Positions 40,832 through 51,078 of a stretch of DNA of 58,070 nt are shown one piece after another. How positions within the stretch are numbered: position 1 is the first letter of the stretch; each line of letters starts with the position of its first letter. The position numbers were made by a program, and so were the translations under genes. Source of the DNA: Oscillospiraceae bacterium (lineage in GTDB: Bacteria > Bacillota > Clostridia > Oscillospirales > Ruminococcaceae); assembly GCA_021203065.1 (NCBI GenBank), contig JAJQBX010000033.1, positions 1 through 58,070 on the forward strand, read 5' to 3'. The notes below the pieces were generated by a model that worked only from the letters and a program-made list of their open reading frames with translations, was not told where the DNA came from and did no database searches.

Positions 40832-43405
40832 TTACTCTTCGCTCTCTTCCTCTTCCTCCGTAGCCTCTTCCGGCTCTTGAGTCTCGGCTTCAAGCTCTTC
40901 CGCTTCTGCTTCTTCGGTGGCGAGGGCTAAGAGCTCTTCTTCTGAGAGCTGCTCTACCTCTTCGGTCTCGGCTTCCTCGTCATGCTCGGCTGTTGTGAAT
41001 GCGGCGACATGGCGGTCGGGGGAGTCTTTCGTGCGCATGATGGTGACGCCGGTAGAGTATCTTCCCATGACGCTGATGTCGGCGGCACGAACACGGATAA
41101 TGATGCCGTCGGTCGAGATGAGAATTACATCCTCGTCCTCCCGAACAGAGCGGATTCCGCAGACGTGACCCTTTTCGTCGGTGACCTTGTAGCCCTTGAT
41201 TCCGTAGCCGCCACGGTTCTGGACACGGTAGGCGTCGTTACGGACTCTTCTTCCATAGCCCTTGTCGGTGATGGTAAGTATATCGCAGTCATCCCTTACG
41301 GTCTGGAGCGAGACCACCTCGTCGCCGTCACGGAGCTTTATAGCTCTCACGCCGTGAGCGGAGCGGGACATGGCACGAAGCTTCTCTTCGCTGAAGCGGA
41401 TGACCATGCCGTTACGAGTGGCAACCAAGAGATCCTCGTGACCGTCGGTCATGAGAACACCCCTTATCTCGTCGCCCTCGTCCAAGCCAATTGCGATAAG
41501 TCCGGTTTTGCGGACATTCTGGTATTTCGAGAGGTGAGTTCTCTTTATCTTGCCGTTTTTCGTGACCATCGTGATGTATTTATCATCGGAGAAGTCCTCA
41601 CAGTGAACCATTGCGGCAATCTTGTCCTCACCGGGAGTCAGAGGCAGGATGTTGACGATATTCGTGCCACGTGAAGCCTTTCCGCCCTCGGCAAGCTCGA
41701 ATGTACGGAGCTTATACATGATGCCCTTGTCGGTGATGAAGAGGATGTTGTCGTGTGTCGAGCAGACAAGCATCTGGGAAACGAAGTCCTCCTCACGCTG
41801 CTTCATGCCGCTGACGCCTCTTCCGCCACGCTTCTGGACGTTGTATTCTGATGAGCTGGTGCGCTTTATGTAGCCTCCGGCGGTCAGAGCAACGACGTTC
41901 GTGTCCTCCGGAATGAGATCCTCGATGTCAACCTCTCCGCTGACCATCTGTATCTCGGTTCTTCTGTCGTCGCCGAATTTCTGGGCGATTTCTTCCGACT
42001 CGGAAACGATGATGTCCAAAACTCTCTGGTGGTTCGAAAGAATATCTTCGAAGTCCTTGATCTTAGCCTCAATTGCGTCAAGCTCGTCATAGATCTTCTG
42101 ACGCTCCATGCCGGTGAGCTGGATGATTCGGAGGTTTGCGATATACTCAGCCTGAATCTCGCTAAGTCCAAATCTCTCGATAAGGCGGCTCTTTGCCTCT
42201 GCGGCGGTCTGGGAGGAACGGATAATCTTTAAAACCTCGTCGATAAAATCGAGTGCTATTACAAGACCTTGGAGGATGTGCTCCCTCTCCCGGGTCTTCT
42301 TCAAATCAAATTTTGTCCTGCGAACAATAACTTCCGTCTGGAAATCGAGGTATTCTTCCAGAATCTGCTTTAAGGTCAGAACCTTCGGGACGCCGTTCAC
42401 GAGTGCGAGCATTATGACGCCGACAGTGTCCTGAAGCTGGGTGTAGGTGAAGAGCTTGTTGAGGACGATCTGGGGATTGGCGTCCTTCTTGAGCTCGATT
42501 ACGATTCTCATTCCGGTTCGGTCGGACTCATCACGGATGAAGTGGATGCCGTCGACACGCTTGTCCTTGACGAGCTGGGCGATGCTCTCGATGAGCCTTG
42601 CCTTGTTGACCATGTAGGGAATCTCGGTGACGATGATGGAGGTGCGCCCGTTGACCTCTTCAATCTCCGTCTTCGAGCGAAGAGTTATCTTCGCTCTGCC
42701 GGTGGCATAAGCAGCCCTGATCGCCGATTTGCCCATGATGATGCCGCCAGTCGGGAAGTCGGGACCCTTGATGACCTCCATCAGCTCGTCCAAGGTGCAG
42801 TCGGGGTTTTCGGCAACAAGCTTGACGCCGCCTATGACCTCTCTTAAATTGTGGGGAGGAATATTCGTCGCCATACCGACGGCGATTCCTATTGAGCCGT
42901 TGACGAGGACGTTCGGGAAGCGTGACGGAAGGACGACCGGTTCTTTCAGTCTGTCATCAAAGTTCGGCTGCCAGTCGACCGTATCTTTATCAATATCGGT
43001 GAGCATATTGACGGCAATTTTCGCCATTTTTGCTTCGGTATAACGGTAAGCAGCAGGCGGGTCGCCGTCGACAGAACCGAAGTTGCCGTGACCGTCTACA
43101 AGAGGATAACGCAAAGAGAAGCTCTGCGCCAGTCGGACGAGTGCATCATAAACCGATGCGTCGCCGTGGGGGTGGTATCTACCCAAGCAGTCGCCGACGG
43201 TTGTGGCGCACTTGAGATATTTCTTGTCAGGAGTCAAGCCGTCCTCATACATGGTGTAAAGAATTCGGCGGTGGACAGGCTTAAGCCCATCCCTGACATC
43301 CGGCAAAGCACGCTGGATAATAACCGACATCGAATACGCCAAGAAAGACGACTTCATTTCGTCGTTAATCTCCGTAAGTATAACCTTTTTGTCTTCTGCT
43401 AACAT
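40832..43405 (-). CDS. gyrA: DNA gyrase subunit A
   Basis: Breakage-reunion subunit that introduces negative supercoils with GyrB. The catalytic tyrosine lies in [12 protein letters not shown] (about 122). The quinolone-site helix reads [17 protein letters not shown], so residue 83 is alanine and 87 aspartate. The C-terminal beta-pinwheel blades carry the GyrA box [13 protein letters not shown] (about 530). A very acidic Glu-rich tail of about 40 residues ends the protein, as in some Clostridia. The ribosome binding site is weak (AGCGAGAA). 857 residues. Confidence 0.97.
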   Translation of the reverse strand: MLAEDKKVILTEINDEMKSSFLAYSMSVIIQRALPDVRDGLKPVHRRILYTMYEDGLTPDKKYLKCATTVGDCLGRYHPHGDASVYDALVRLAQSFSLRYPLVDGHGNFGSVDGDPPAAYRYTEAKMAKIAVNMLTDIDKDTVDWQPNFDDRLKEPVVLPSRFPNVLVNGSIGIAVGMATNIPPHNLREVIGGVKLVAENPDCTLDELMEVIKGPDFPTGGIIMGKSAIRAAYATGRAKITLRSKTEIEEVNGRTSIIVTEIPYMVNKARLIESIAQLVKDKRVDGIHFIRDESDRTGMRIVIELKKDANPQIVLNKLFTYTQLQDTVGVIMLALVNGVPKVLTLKQILEEYLDFQTEVIVRRTKFDLKKTREREHILQGLVIALDFIDEVLKIIRSSQTAAEAKSRLIERFGLSEIQAEYIANLRIIQLTGMERQKIYDELDAIEAKIKDFEDILSNHQRVLDIIVSESEEIAQKFGDDRRTEIQMVSGEVDIEDLIPEDTNVVALTAGGYIKRTSSSEYNVQKRGGRGVSGMKQREEDFVSQMLVCSTHDNILFITDKGIMYKLRTFELAEGGKASRGTNIVNILPLTPGEDKIAAMVHCEDFSDDKYITMVTKNGKIKRTHLSKYQNVRKTGLIAIGLDEGDEIRGVLMTDGHEDLLVATRNGMVIRFSEEKLRAMSRSAHGVRAIKLRDGDEVVSLQTVRDDCDILTITDKGYGRRVRNDAYRVQNRGGYGIKGYKVTDEKGHVCGIRSVREDEDVILISTDGIIIRVRAADISVMGRYSTGVTIMRTKDSPDRHVAAFTTAEHDEEAETEEVEQLSEEELLALATEEAEAEELEAETQEPEEATEEEEESEE

Positions 43406-43463
43406 GTTTTTTCTCGCTTTCGAATTGTTATGTGTTTATTTGAATATTATTATCGTTCTGATA

Positions 43464-43505
43464 TAGGAATTCTGGTGTAGGAATTCTGGTGTAGGAATTC
43501 TGGTG
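43464..43505. repeat. 14-bp tandem repeat
   Basis: Three copies of TAGGAATTCTGGTG directly before a family B palindrome. Confidence 0.9.
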
Positions 43506-43575
43506 TAGGGGTGGATATTATCCGCCCGAAAATCCTCTGGCAATCCGTAACGGGCGGATAATATCCGCCCCTACA
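43505..43575. repeat. Paired family B palindromes
   Basis: A GTGTAGGGGTGGATATTATC unit and its inverted partner ending CCGCCCCTACA form a 70-bp hairpin-like block at the 3' end of the YcxB-like gene. Confidence 0.85.
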
Positions 43576-43578
43576 TGT

Positions 43579-44187
43579 TTACTTCACAACCCTCTCCCTC
43601 AGCACCAAAAGCTCCTCCTCGCTGAGATCCGATTTCGGAATAATACTCTGCGTATATTTAGTATAGACAGCGAACATCTTGTCGGTTTCGGCGGTCTTGA
43701 GGGTCTTGTCTGAGAGGTCTATCACCGTTTCGGGGATTTCGGGGTAGGGCTTGAGGTTGCCGGACTCGTCCGGTTCTAAATACTGGGAGTCATCACTCGG
43801 AATAATTGTACGGATAGTAATTTTATTTGGATATATTTTCATGACATACCGGTCGTTTTCGATCGCCGGAAGAGCCTTGATAACGTTTTTCCGCTCATAC
43901 CAAGGCGACAGGGCATAGACCACCGCCACTGCAAGGCATATCGCAAGGCAGGTCCATCCGACGCCATAGCTCGGGTCCATGACCACCTGCTGCACAAAGA
44001 GCAGAGCCAGCACTAAGAACAGGACGACAAAAGCTATCGTCCGTCTTCTTCTATACATTTTGTAATACATATCATACCCCTCAAGCCAGCTTTCCTGATT
44101 GAAGCCGTACTCAATGGTGTCGCATGAGGAGGTGTACTCCGCCTGCTCTGTCGGGGTGATTTCGGTTGAATTGATTTGGTCGGGCAT
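43579..44187 (-). CDS. YcxB-like two-helix membrane protein
   Basis: A 202-residue protein: an N-terminal cytosolic stretch, two adjacent membrane helices (AFVVLFLVLALLFVQQVV and TCLAICLAVAVVYALSPW, about 57-105), then a C-terminal cytosolic domain with VMKIYPNKITIRT, resembling YcxB-type domains. The ATG is fixed by AAAAGGAG 5 nt upstream. It lies between gyrB and gyrA without obvious functional link. Function unknown. Confidence 0.65.
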   Translation of the reverse strand: MPDQINSTEITPTEQAEYTSSCDTIEYGFNQESWLEGYDMYYKMYRRRRTIAFVVLFLVLALLFVQQVVMDPSYGVGWTCLAICLAVAVVYALSPWYERKNVIKALPAIENDRYVMKIYPNKITIRTIIPSDDSQYLEPDESGNLKPYPEIPETVIDLSDKTLKTAETDKMFAVYTKYTQSIIPKSDLSEEELLVLRERVVK

Positions 44188-44296
44188 AAGGACTCCTTTT
44201 GACAATTACTTATTGTTTGTGGATAATGCGACTTGGCTGACTGCCAGAACGACTTGCCTTCGGCAAGTCGGCTATTTTCGGCTTCGCCAAAAATAG

Positions 44297-44342
44297 CACC
44301 CCTCAGTCAGCTTCGCTGACAGCTCCCCTTATCAGGGGAGCC
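44297..44342. repeat. Left inverted arm around a small gene
   Basis: Arm 1 of family A; it contains the 3' end and stop codon of the small gene on the minus strand. Confidence 0.85.
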
Positions 44343-44492
44343 TTTTGAGTTCTCTCGGGCTTTCATTTCTTTCCTTGCTTCCGCAATTTCTGCGTTTATT
44401 TCGTCAAGACTCATGTCTGCAATGCCTAATCTCTCGGCTCTTTCACCTGCGGATCTCATTGCTTCTAAGGCTCTTTTTGCAGATTTATCCAT
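44307..44492 (-). CDS. Small antitoxin-like protein between inverted repeat arms
   Basis: A 61-residue protein starting MDKSAKRALEAMRSAGERAE, with SLDEINAEIAEARKEMKAR, a helical stretch that resembles the C-terminal ends of RelB-like antitoxins. There is no toxin gene beside it. The final residues (GSPDKGSCQRS) are encoded by the repeat arm itself, so the natural C-terminus has been replaced. AAAGGAT lies 10 nt before the ATG. The family call is weak. Confidence 0.5.
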   Translation of the reverse strand: MDKSAKRALEAMRSAGERAERLGIADMSLDEINAEIAEARKEMKARENSKGSPDKGSCQRS

Positions 44493-44535
44493 TATTATAT
44501 TATCCTTTCGCTGAATGTTATGCTCTCGCACTTTT

Positions 44536-44588
44536 GGCTCCCCTGTCAAGGGGAGCTGGCTGCGCCCGCAGGCGCAGACTGAGGGGTG
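44536..44588. repeat. Right inverted arm around a small gene
   Basis: Arm 1 in reverse. The inside flank CTCTCGCACTTTT nearly repeats that of the arm at 24100. Confidence 0.85.
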
Positions 44589-44645
44589 CTATTTCAGGCT
44601 TCGCCTGAAATAGCGTCGGCGTAGCCGACAAAAGTAGTGTGAGAA

Positions 44646-46937
<2,292 letters not shown>

Positions 46938-46958
46938 TTTGCACAGAAGTGCGACTAT

Positions 46959-47213
46959 TTACGAATTACTCAACCTCTTAATCAGCGTCCTGCTTGCCAG
47001 CGACGATATATATACCCTCTCCGTCAGGTCATCATCAAGCGTCACAATAAAGCTCTTCGGCATGTCGTAGGAGCAGTATATTACCTGCTTATTGCGCCCG
47101 ACCTGTGAGAGATAGTTCTTCGTAATCTGCGACGTCGAAGCGTTCTCGATGTCCATGATGGCGATGATGTTTTTTTCGTAGACGGATACGTTGTTGCCTA
47201 AGTGCAGGTACAT
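46959..47213 (-). CDS. remB: Extracellular matrix regulator RemB-like protein (DUF370)
   Basis: An 84-residue protein starting MYLHLGNNVSVYEKNIIAI, with LSQVGRNKQVIYCSYDMPKS, the DUF370 pattern of the small protein encoded between recF and gyrB. RemA/RemB proteins help activate biofilm matrix genes in Bacillus. It begins one base after recF ends, so it is in the same operon. Its last residues (RLSNS) are again at the edge of an AATTCGTAA-type repeat. Confidence 0.88.
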   Translation of the reverse strand: MYLHLGNNVSVYEKNIIAIMDIENASTSQITKNYLSQVGRNKQVIYCSYDMPKSFIVTLDDDLTERVYISSLASRTLIKRLSNS

Positions 47214-47214
47214 G

Positions 47215-48315
47215 TTATTCAAGCCTCCCACTCTTCATCTCCGTCATCTTCCCATTCATTCTGCCGCCATCACAGCAGGTGATGAACGTCTGTGACTGAG
47301 TAAACTCTCCGATGACGAATTCACGGCGATACTTGTCTAATTCCGACAGGACGTCGTCGAGGAGAACTACCGGTCTGTCGCCGGTTTCCGAGTGGAGAAC
47401 TCTTGCCTGACCTAATTTCATGCAGAGAGCGGCGGAGCGGTTCTGTCCCTGAGAACCGAAATCCTTGACCGGCTTGCCGTCAAGATAAACCCCCATGTCG
47501 TCACGGTGGATTCCAGCACCGGTGAAGCCGAAGCGGATGTCATCCTCACGAAGACTCCGAAGAAGTTCAATATATTCGCTCGCCATGGCGGTTTTATAGT
47601 CGCTCCTGCCACGCAGGTTGTTGAAAACTGTTGAAAGATACTCGAGCTGAAGCTTTTCTCGGCTACGGGAAATACTCTCATAGAGCCGCCCGGCACTTTG
47701 GTTCAGGACGTCAGTATAGGCACATCTCATCATTGAAATATAGGCGCACGGCTTTGCAAGCTGTTCATCCCAGATGTCGAGCTCGTCCCGGGTGGATATT
47801 CCAAGATAAATATTTTTTAAGACGGCGTTGCGCTGAGCCAAGATTTTTTCGTATCTTGAAACCACTCCCGAATAGAGCGGCTTTATCTGGGAAATGCAAC
47901 GGTCCAAGTAGTCTCTTCGCCTCTCCGGCGAGCCCTTTGTCAGCTCTAAGTCCTCAGGCGTGAACACAACGCATAGTAGCTTGCCAAGAAGCTCCGAAGA
48001 AGACCTGAGCCGGACGCCGTTGAGGGTGATCCTCTTTTCCTTGGGATTTTTTGAGAGGGTAATAGAGATGGTCTGCTCCCGCTCCGAATCCCTGAAAGAA
48101 ACCTCGACCTCAGCTTTGTCAGAGTCGAAAGCTATAAGATCCCTCTCCTTAGCTCCCCGGAAGCTCTTTTCGCCGGTAGCGATGAAAACCGCCTCCATAA
48201 GGTTTGTTTTCCCCTGAGCGTTCTCGCCAAAGATTATATTTGTACCATTTTCCGGACAGAAATCGATTTCCTTGAGGTTTCGAAATCCGTCGGCTTTAAT
48301 GTGGGTGATAGTCAT
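47215..48315 (-). CDS. recF: DNA repair and recombination protein RecF
   Basis: SMC-like ATPase that helps load RecA at gaps. Walker A is IIFGENAQGKTNLMEAV (about 29-45), the signature region is FGSQGQNRSAALCMKLGQA and Walker B is PVVLLDDVLSELDKYRR (near 315). The 366-residue length is normal. The ATG overlaps the S4-domain gene by 4 nt (ATGA). Confidence 0.96.
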   Translation of the reverse strand: MTITHIKADGFRNLKEIDFCPENGTNIIFGENAQGKTNLMEAVFIATGEKSFRGAKERDLIAFDSDKAEVEVSFRDSEREQTISITLSKNPKEKRITLNGVRLRSSSELLGKLLCVVFTPEDLELTKGSPERRRDYLDRCISQIKPLYSGVVSRYEKILAQRNAVLKNIYLGISTRDELDIWDEQLAKPCAYISMMRCAYTDVLNQSAGRLYESISRSREKLQLEYLSTVFNNLRGRSDYKTAMASEYIELLRSLREDDIRFGFTGAGIHRDDMGVYLDGKPVKDFGSQGQNRSAALCMKLGQARVLHSETGDRPVVLLDDVLSELDKYRREFVIGEFTQSQTFITCCDGGRMNGKMTEMKSGRLE

Positions 48316-48533
48316 TCTATTTCAAGTGTGAGCCCAAGCTCCGGCAGCTCAGCCCTGTCTCCCGGGCGAAGCTTTTTCCCCCGCATCTGACACACCTCGC
48401 AGTTGACAAGCACTTTTCCCATCCCGATAATTTCCTTAGCCTCCCCGCCCGTAGCAGTGACGCCAGCGAACTTGAGGAGGGAGTCAAGCTTGATGTAGTC
48501 GGTGGAGATGGATATTTTATCTGTTTTCATCAT
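48312..48533 (-). CDS. yaaA: S4-domain RNA-binding protein YaaA/RlbA type
   Basis: A 73-residue S4 fold (DSLLKFAGVTATGGEAKEII, then VNCEVCQMRGKKLRPGD) always found between dnaN and recF in Bacillota; probable role in ribosome assembly. Two adjacent ATGs lie 9-12 nt after GAGG; the first is given. Its start lies inside the 3' end of the inserted DUF1016 gene, so its translation now depends on that gene. Confidence 0.9.
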   Translation of the reverse strand: MMKTDKISISTDYIKLDSLLKFAGVTATGGEAKEIIGMGKVLVNCEVCQMRGKKLRPGDRAELPELGLTLEIE

Positions 48534-49647
48534 TTTCACTTTCCTCTAAATTTTCCTCAATCTCTTCTATCGTCGGCATTGAGCTCTTGAAATCTGCCGG
48601 ATAAATCTTTGAAAGCTCATACTCTGATATTCCTATCGGTTGATTTGAAGATTCAAGGGAATACTTTGCCGTCAGGTTATTTTTATCCTTGCATATCAGA
48701 AGTCCGATTGTTGGATTATCGTTTTCAGATTTTACCGAGTGATTCACAGCACTTATATAAAATCCGAGCTGTCCCAGATCAGCAGGCTGAAATTTTCCGG
48801 TTTTTACTTCCAGAACTACATAAGCGTGAAGCTGGACATGATAGAAAAGAAGGTCTATATAGTAGTCGTCATCTCCGACAGAAACCCGATATTCTCTGCC
48901 CATAAAAGCAAATCCTGTTCCGAGCTCCATCAGAAATTTTGTGATGTTATCGAGCAATGCATCTTTCAGTTCTTTCTCGTCGTATGAGTCACGCAGAGTC
49001 AGAAAGTCGAAGCTATAAGGGTCTTTTGTTATCTCCTGTGCCAAATCTCCTTGAGGTATTGGAAGTGTTTCAATATAATTTGATATTGCTTTTCCCTGAC
49101 GACCGTATAAATCGGAAGAAATATAGTTCAGAAGAACACTTCTGCTCCAATTATTTTTCAAAGTCTGCCTGACATAGAATATTGCTTTTTCGGTATTGTT
49201 TTTGCATTTGTCTATGATAGTTCTGTGATGACTCCACGGTATCATAAATAATTGATTTATTGTGAAATCGTCCACAGGCTGTGGACGATTTTCATCCGCA
49301 ACTATCGAACTGTTTAATTGATTTGAAGAGCTTTCAGAATTTTCTTTAAAATGTGGGGAATAGAGCTCATAAAAGTATCGTGTATACTTTAAATTCGTTG
49401 CAGATAAGCCTTTTATGCCGGGAAGCTCTCTGCAGAGGTCTTTACTGAGCGTTTCATAGAAAGATGAACCGTATTCGTTTATATAACTCGACTGAGATAT
49501 ATCTCTTCCGACGGAATAGTAAAACTCAAGCAGTGATGTATTCACGGCAACCGCCGCTCTCATTCTGCTACTCAGATACCTGTCTTTCAAAGCATTCAGC
49601 CACAAAGAATAGTCAGAATTATTCTTATCCACGATACCTGTACTCAT
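48517..49647 (-). CDS. DUF1016 (YhcG-type) PD-(D/E)XK nuclease-like protein
   Basis: A 376-residue protein. The N-terminal DUF1016_N helical domain (to about 180) includes GRDISQSSYINEYGSSFYE and FMIPWSHHRTIIDKC. The C-terminal nuclease domain has DDDYYIDLLFYHVQL, VVLEVKTGKFQPADLGQ and LGFYISAV, giving the D...ExK...Q active-site set. Family members are mobile and linked to defence or anti-phage islands. The gene is more AT-rich than its neighbours and sits between dnaN and the S4 gene, a place that is almost never interrupted. GGAGG is 7 nt before the ATG. Confidence 0.9.
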   Translation of the reverse strand: MSTGIVDKNNSDYSLWLNALKDRYLSSRMRAAVAVNTSLLEFYYSVGRDISQSSYINEYGSSFYETLSKDLCRELPGIKGLSATNLKYTRYFYELYSPHFKENSESSSNQLNSSIVADENRPQPVDDFTINQLFMIPWSHHRTIIDKCKNNTEKAIFYVRQTLKNNWSRSVLLNYISSDLYGRQGKAISNYIETLPIPQGDLAQEITKDPYSFDFLTLRDSYDEKELKDALLDNITKFLMELGTGFAFMGREYRVSVGDDDYYIDLLFYHVQLHAYVVLEVKTGKFQPADLGQLGFYISAVNHSVKSENDNPTIGLLICKDKNNLTAKYSLESSNQPIGISEYELSKIYPADFKSSMPTIEEIEENLEESENDENR

Positions 49648-49689
49648 TCTATACCTCCAATCTAAATGTAATTTTTAGCAAACACGCCA

Positions 49690-50799
49690 TCAATCCGTCT
49701 TCAACCTCACCGGCAGCACGAGATAGATATACTTATCCCCATTAAGCGGCAGAATCTTCATTGGGAGGTTGCCGCCGTTCATAAGAAGTCTGACCTTGTC
49801 GTCCTCTATCACTCTCAGCGGATCCAAGAGATAGCGGCAGTTGAAGCCTATCTCGATTCTCGGTCCTGAGGTGTCGGCGGGGATGGTCTCAAAGATTCTT
49901 CCGAGCTGGGTCTGACAGCTGAGCTTAAGCTCGCCGTCCTCAAATGTGCAGCGAACCGGGGCTTTGTTCTTCTCATTTATAAGAAGCGAGGCACGCTCGA
50001 GGCAGTCGATAAGCTCCCTCTTGTCGATGATGACCTCGGTGACGCTGTTTTTCGGGATTGAGCCACGGTAGTTGTGGAATTCTCCCTCAAGAAGCCTTGA
50101 GAAAACGGTGTAGCCGGAGAAATCAAATACTACCTGCTTTTTGGAAACCAAGACTGAACAGCTGTCCTCGTCGCTGTCAGAAAGAAGCCTTGAAACCTCG
50201 TTTAAGGTCTTTGACGGGACGACGAACTTGAAGTCCTTGTCGCACTTTATTGCTTCGGTTCTCACTGCAAGCCGATAGCCGTCGATGGCGACGACGTTCA
50301 TGACGCCGTTCTCGATCTCGAAGAGCTCGCCCTTTAAGATAGGTCTTGTGTCGATCTGAGAGACGGCGAAGACCGACTGGTTGATCATCGCTTTTAAGAC
50401 CGACTGGGGAAGAGTTACCCTCTGGTCGTCGAAGAACTCGGGGAGCTGGGGATAGTCAATGGCGTTCATCGAGCTGATGTTATACTCGGTTGAGCCGCCT
50501 GAGATGGTCATCGCAAGATTTTCCTTGACATCTATAGTGATGTCTCCCGCAGGCATCTTTCTGATCATTTCAGAGAAGAGCTTCGGGTTGACGACAGCTT
50601 CGCCCTCAAACTCCGTTTCGACCTGAATGGTGGTCTCGATTCCGATTTCGAGGTCATAGCCGGTCAGCGTCAGGGTGTTGTCCATCAGGGAGAACTTTAT
50701 TCCCTCAAGGGAGGGGATTGTCGAACGGTCAGCCACAGCTCTTGATACATTGATAAGAGCCTCGTGCAATTCTTGCTTCGAGCAGATGAATTTCATCAT
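49690..50799 (-). CDS. dnaN: DNA polymerase III beta subunit (sliding clamp)
   Basis: A 369-residue ring-forming clamp with three similar domains: it begins MMKFICSKQELHEALINVSR, includes EGIKFSLMDNTLTLTGYDLE and ends with the conserved LNGDKYIYLVLPVRL near the peptide-binding pocket. AAAAGGAG precedes two adjacent ATGs. It lies downstream of dnaA after a 279-bp gap that carries the candidate origin. Confidence 0.97.
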   Translation of the reverse strand: MMKFICSKQELHEALINVSRAVADRSTIPSLEGIKFSLMDNTLTLTGYDLEIGIETTIQVETEFEGEAVVNPKLFSEMIRKMPAGDITIDVKENLAMTISGGSTEYNISSMNAIDYPQLPEFFDDQRVTLPQSVLKAMINQSVFAVSQIDTRPILKGELFEIENGVMNVVAIDGYRLAVRTEAIKCDKDFKFVVPSKTLNEVSRLLSDSDEDSCSVLVSKKQVVFDFSGYTVFSRLLEGEFHNYRGSIPKNSVTEVIIDKRELIDCLERASLLINEKNKAPVRCTFEDGELKLSCQTQLGRIFETIPADTSGPRIEIGFNCRYLLDPLRVIEDDKVRLLMNGGNLPMKILPLNGDKYIYLVLPVRLKTD

Positions 50800-50834
50800 A
50801 GTTGAAAACTCCTTTTCAGATCAGTCGGTTTTTT

Positions 50835-51071
50835 GCGTTTTTAAAAATAAAAAGATATAGATATATTTAGTATTAGTAGTAGGGGCTGTTGAATTGTTGA
50901 AAACCCCTTTCAACCCGCTTCCAGCCAAGCTCTGTCACTCAACAACTCTTTCAACCGGATTTTTTCCGATTGTTGAAACCAGAATTCCCCGTTGAAACTG
51001 TCGGAAGTGTATTTGTTGAATGATGAAAATTCGGTTGAAAAGTTGGAATCAGGTTAGAAGTGCTGTTGAAA
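50835..51071. other. oriC: Candidate replication origin with variant DnaA boxes
   Basis: Read on the plus strand: an AT-rich unwinding stretch (50835-50867), DnaA-trio-like TAGTATTAGTAGTAG (50868-50882), a GGGC step, then two abutting boxes TGTTGAATT and TGTTGAAAA. Nine copies of GTTGAA(A/T) on the two strands fill 50888-51071. Reverse-complemented, the best boxes read TTTTCAACA, matching 7 of 9 bases of TTATCCACA. The order unwinding element, trios, GC step, boxes is that of the bacterial basal unwinding system. Canonical boxes are absent here. Confidence 0.65.
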
Positions 51072-51078
51072 AGTGGGC

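Noticed and set aside
44218-44226. Canonical DnaA box (TGTGGATAA) between gyrB and gyrA
   Set aside because: A single isolated site without neighbours, trios or AT-rich element; not evidence of an origin.
48517-49647. Complete defence island
   Set aside because: Only one nuclease-like gene is present, with no restriction, methylase or CRISPR partner.
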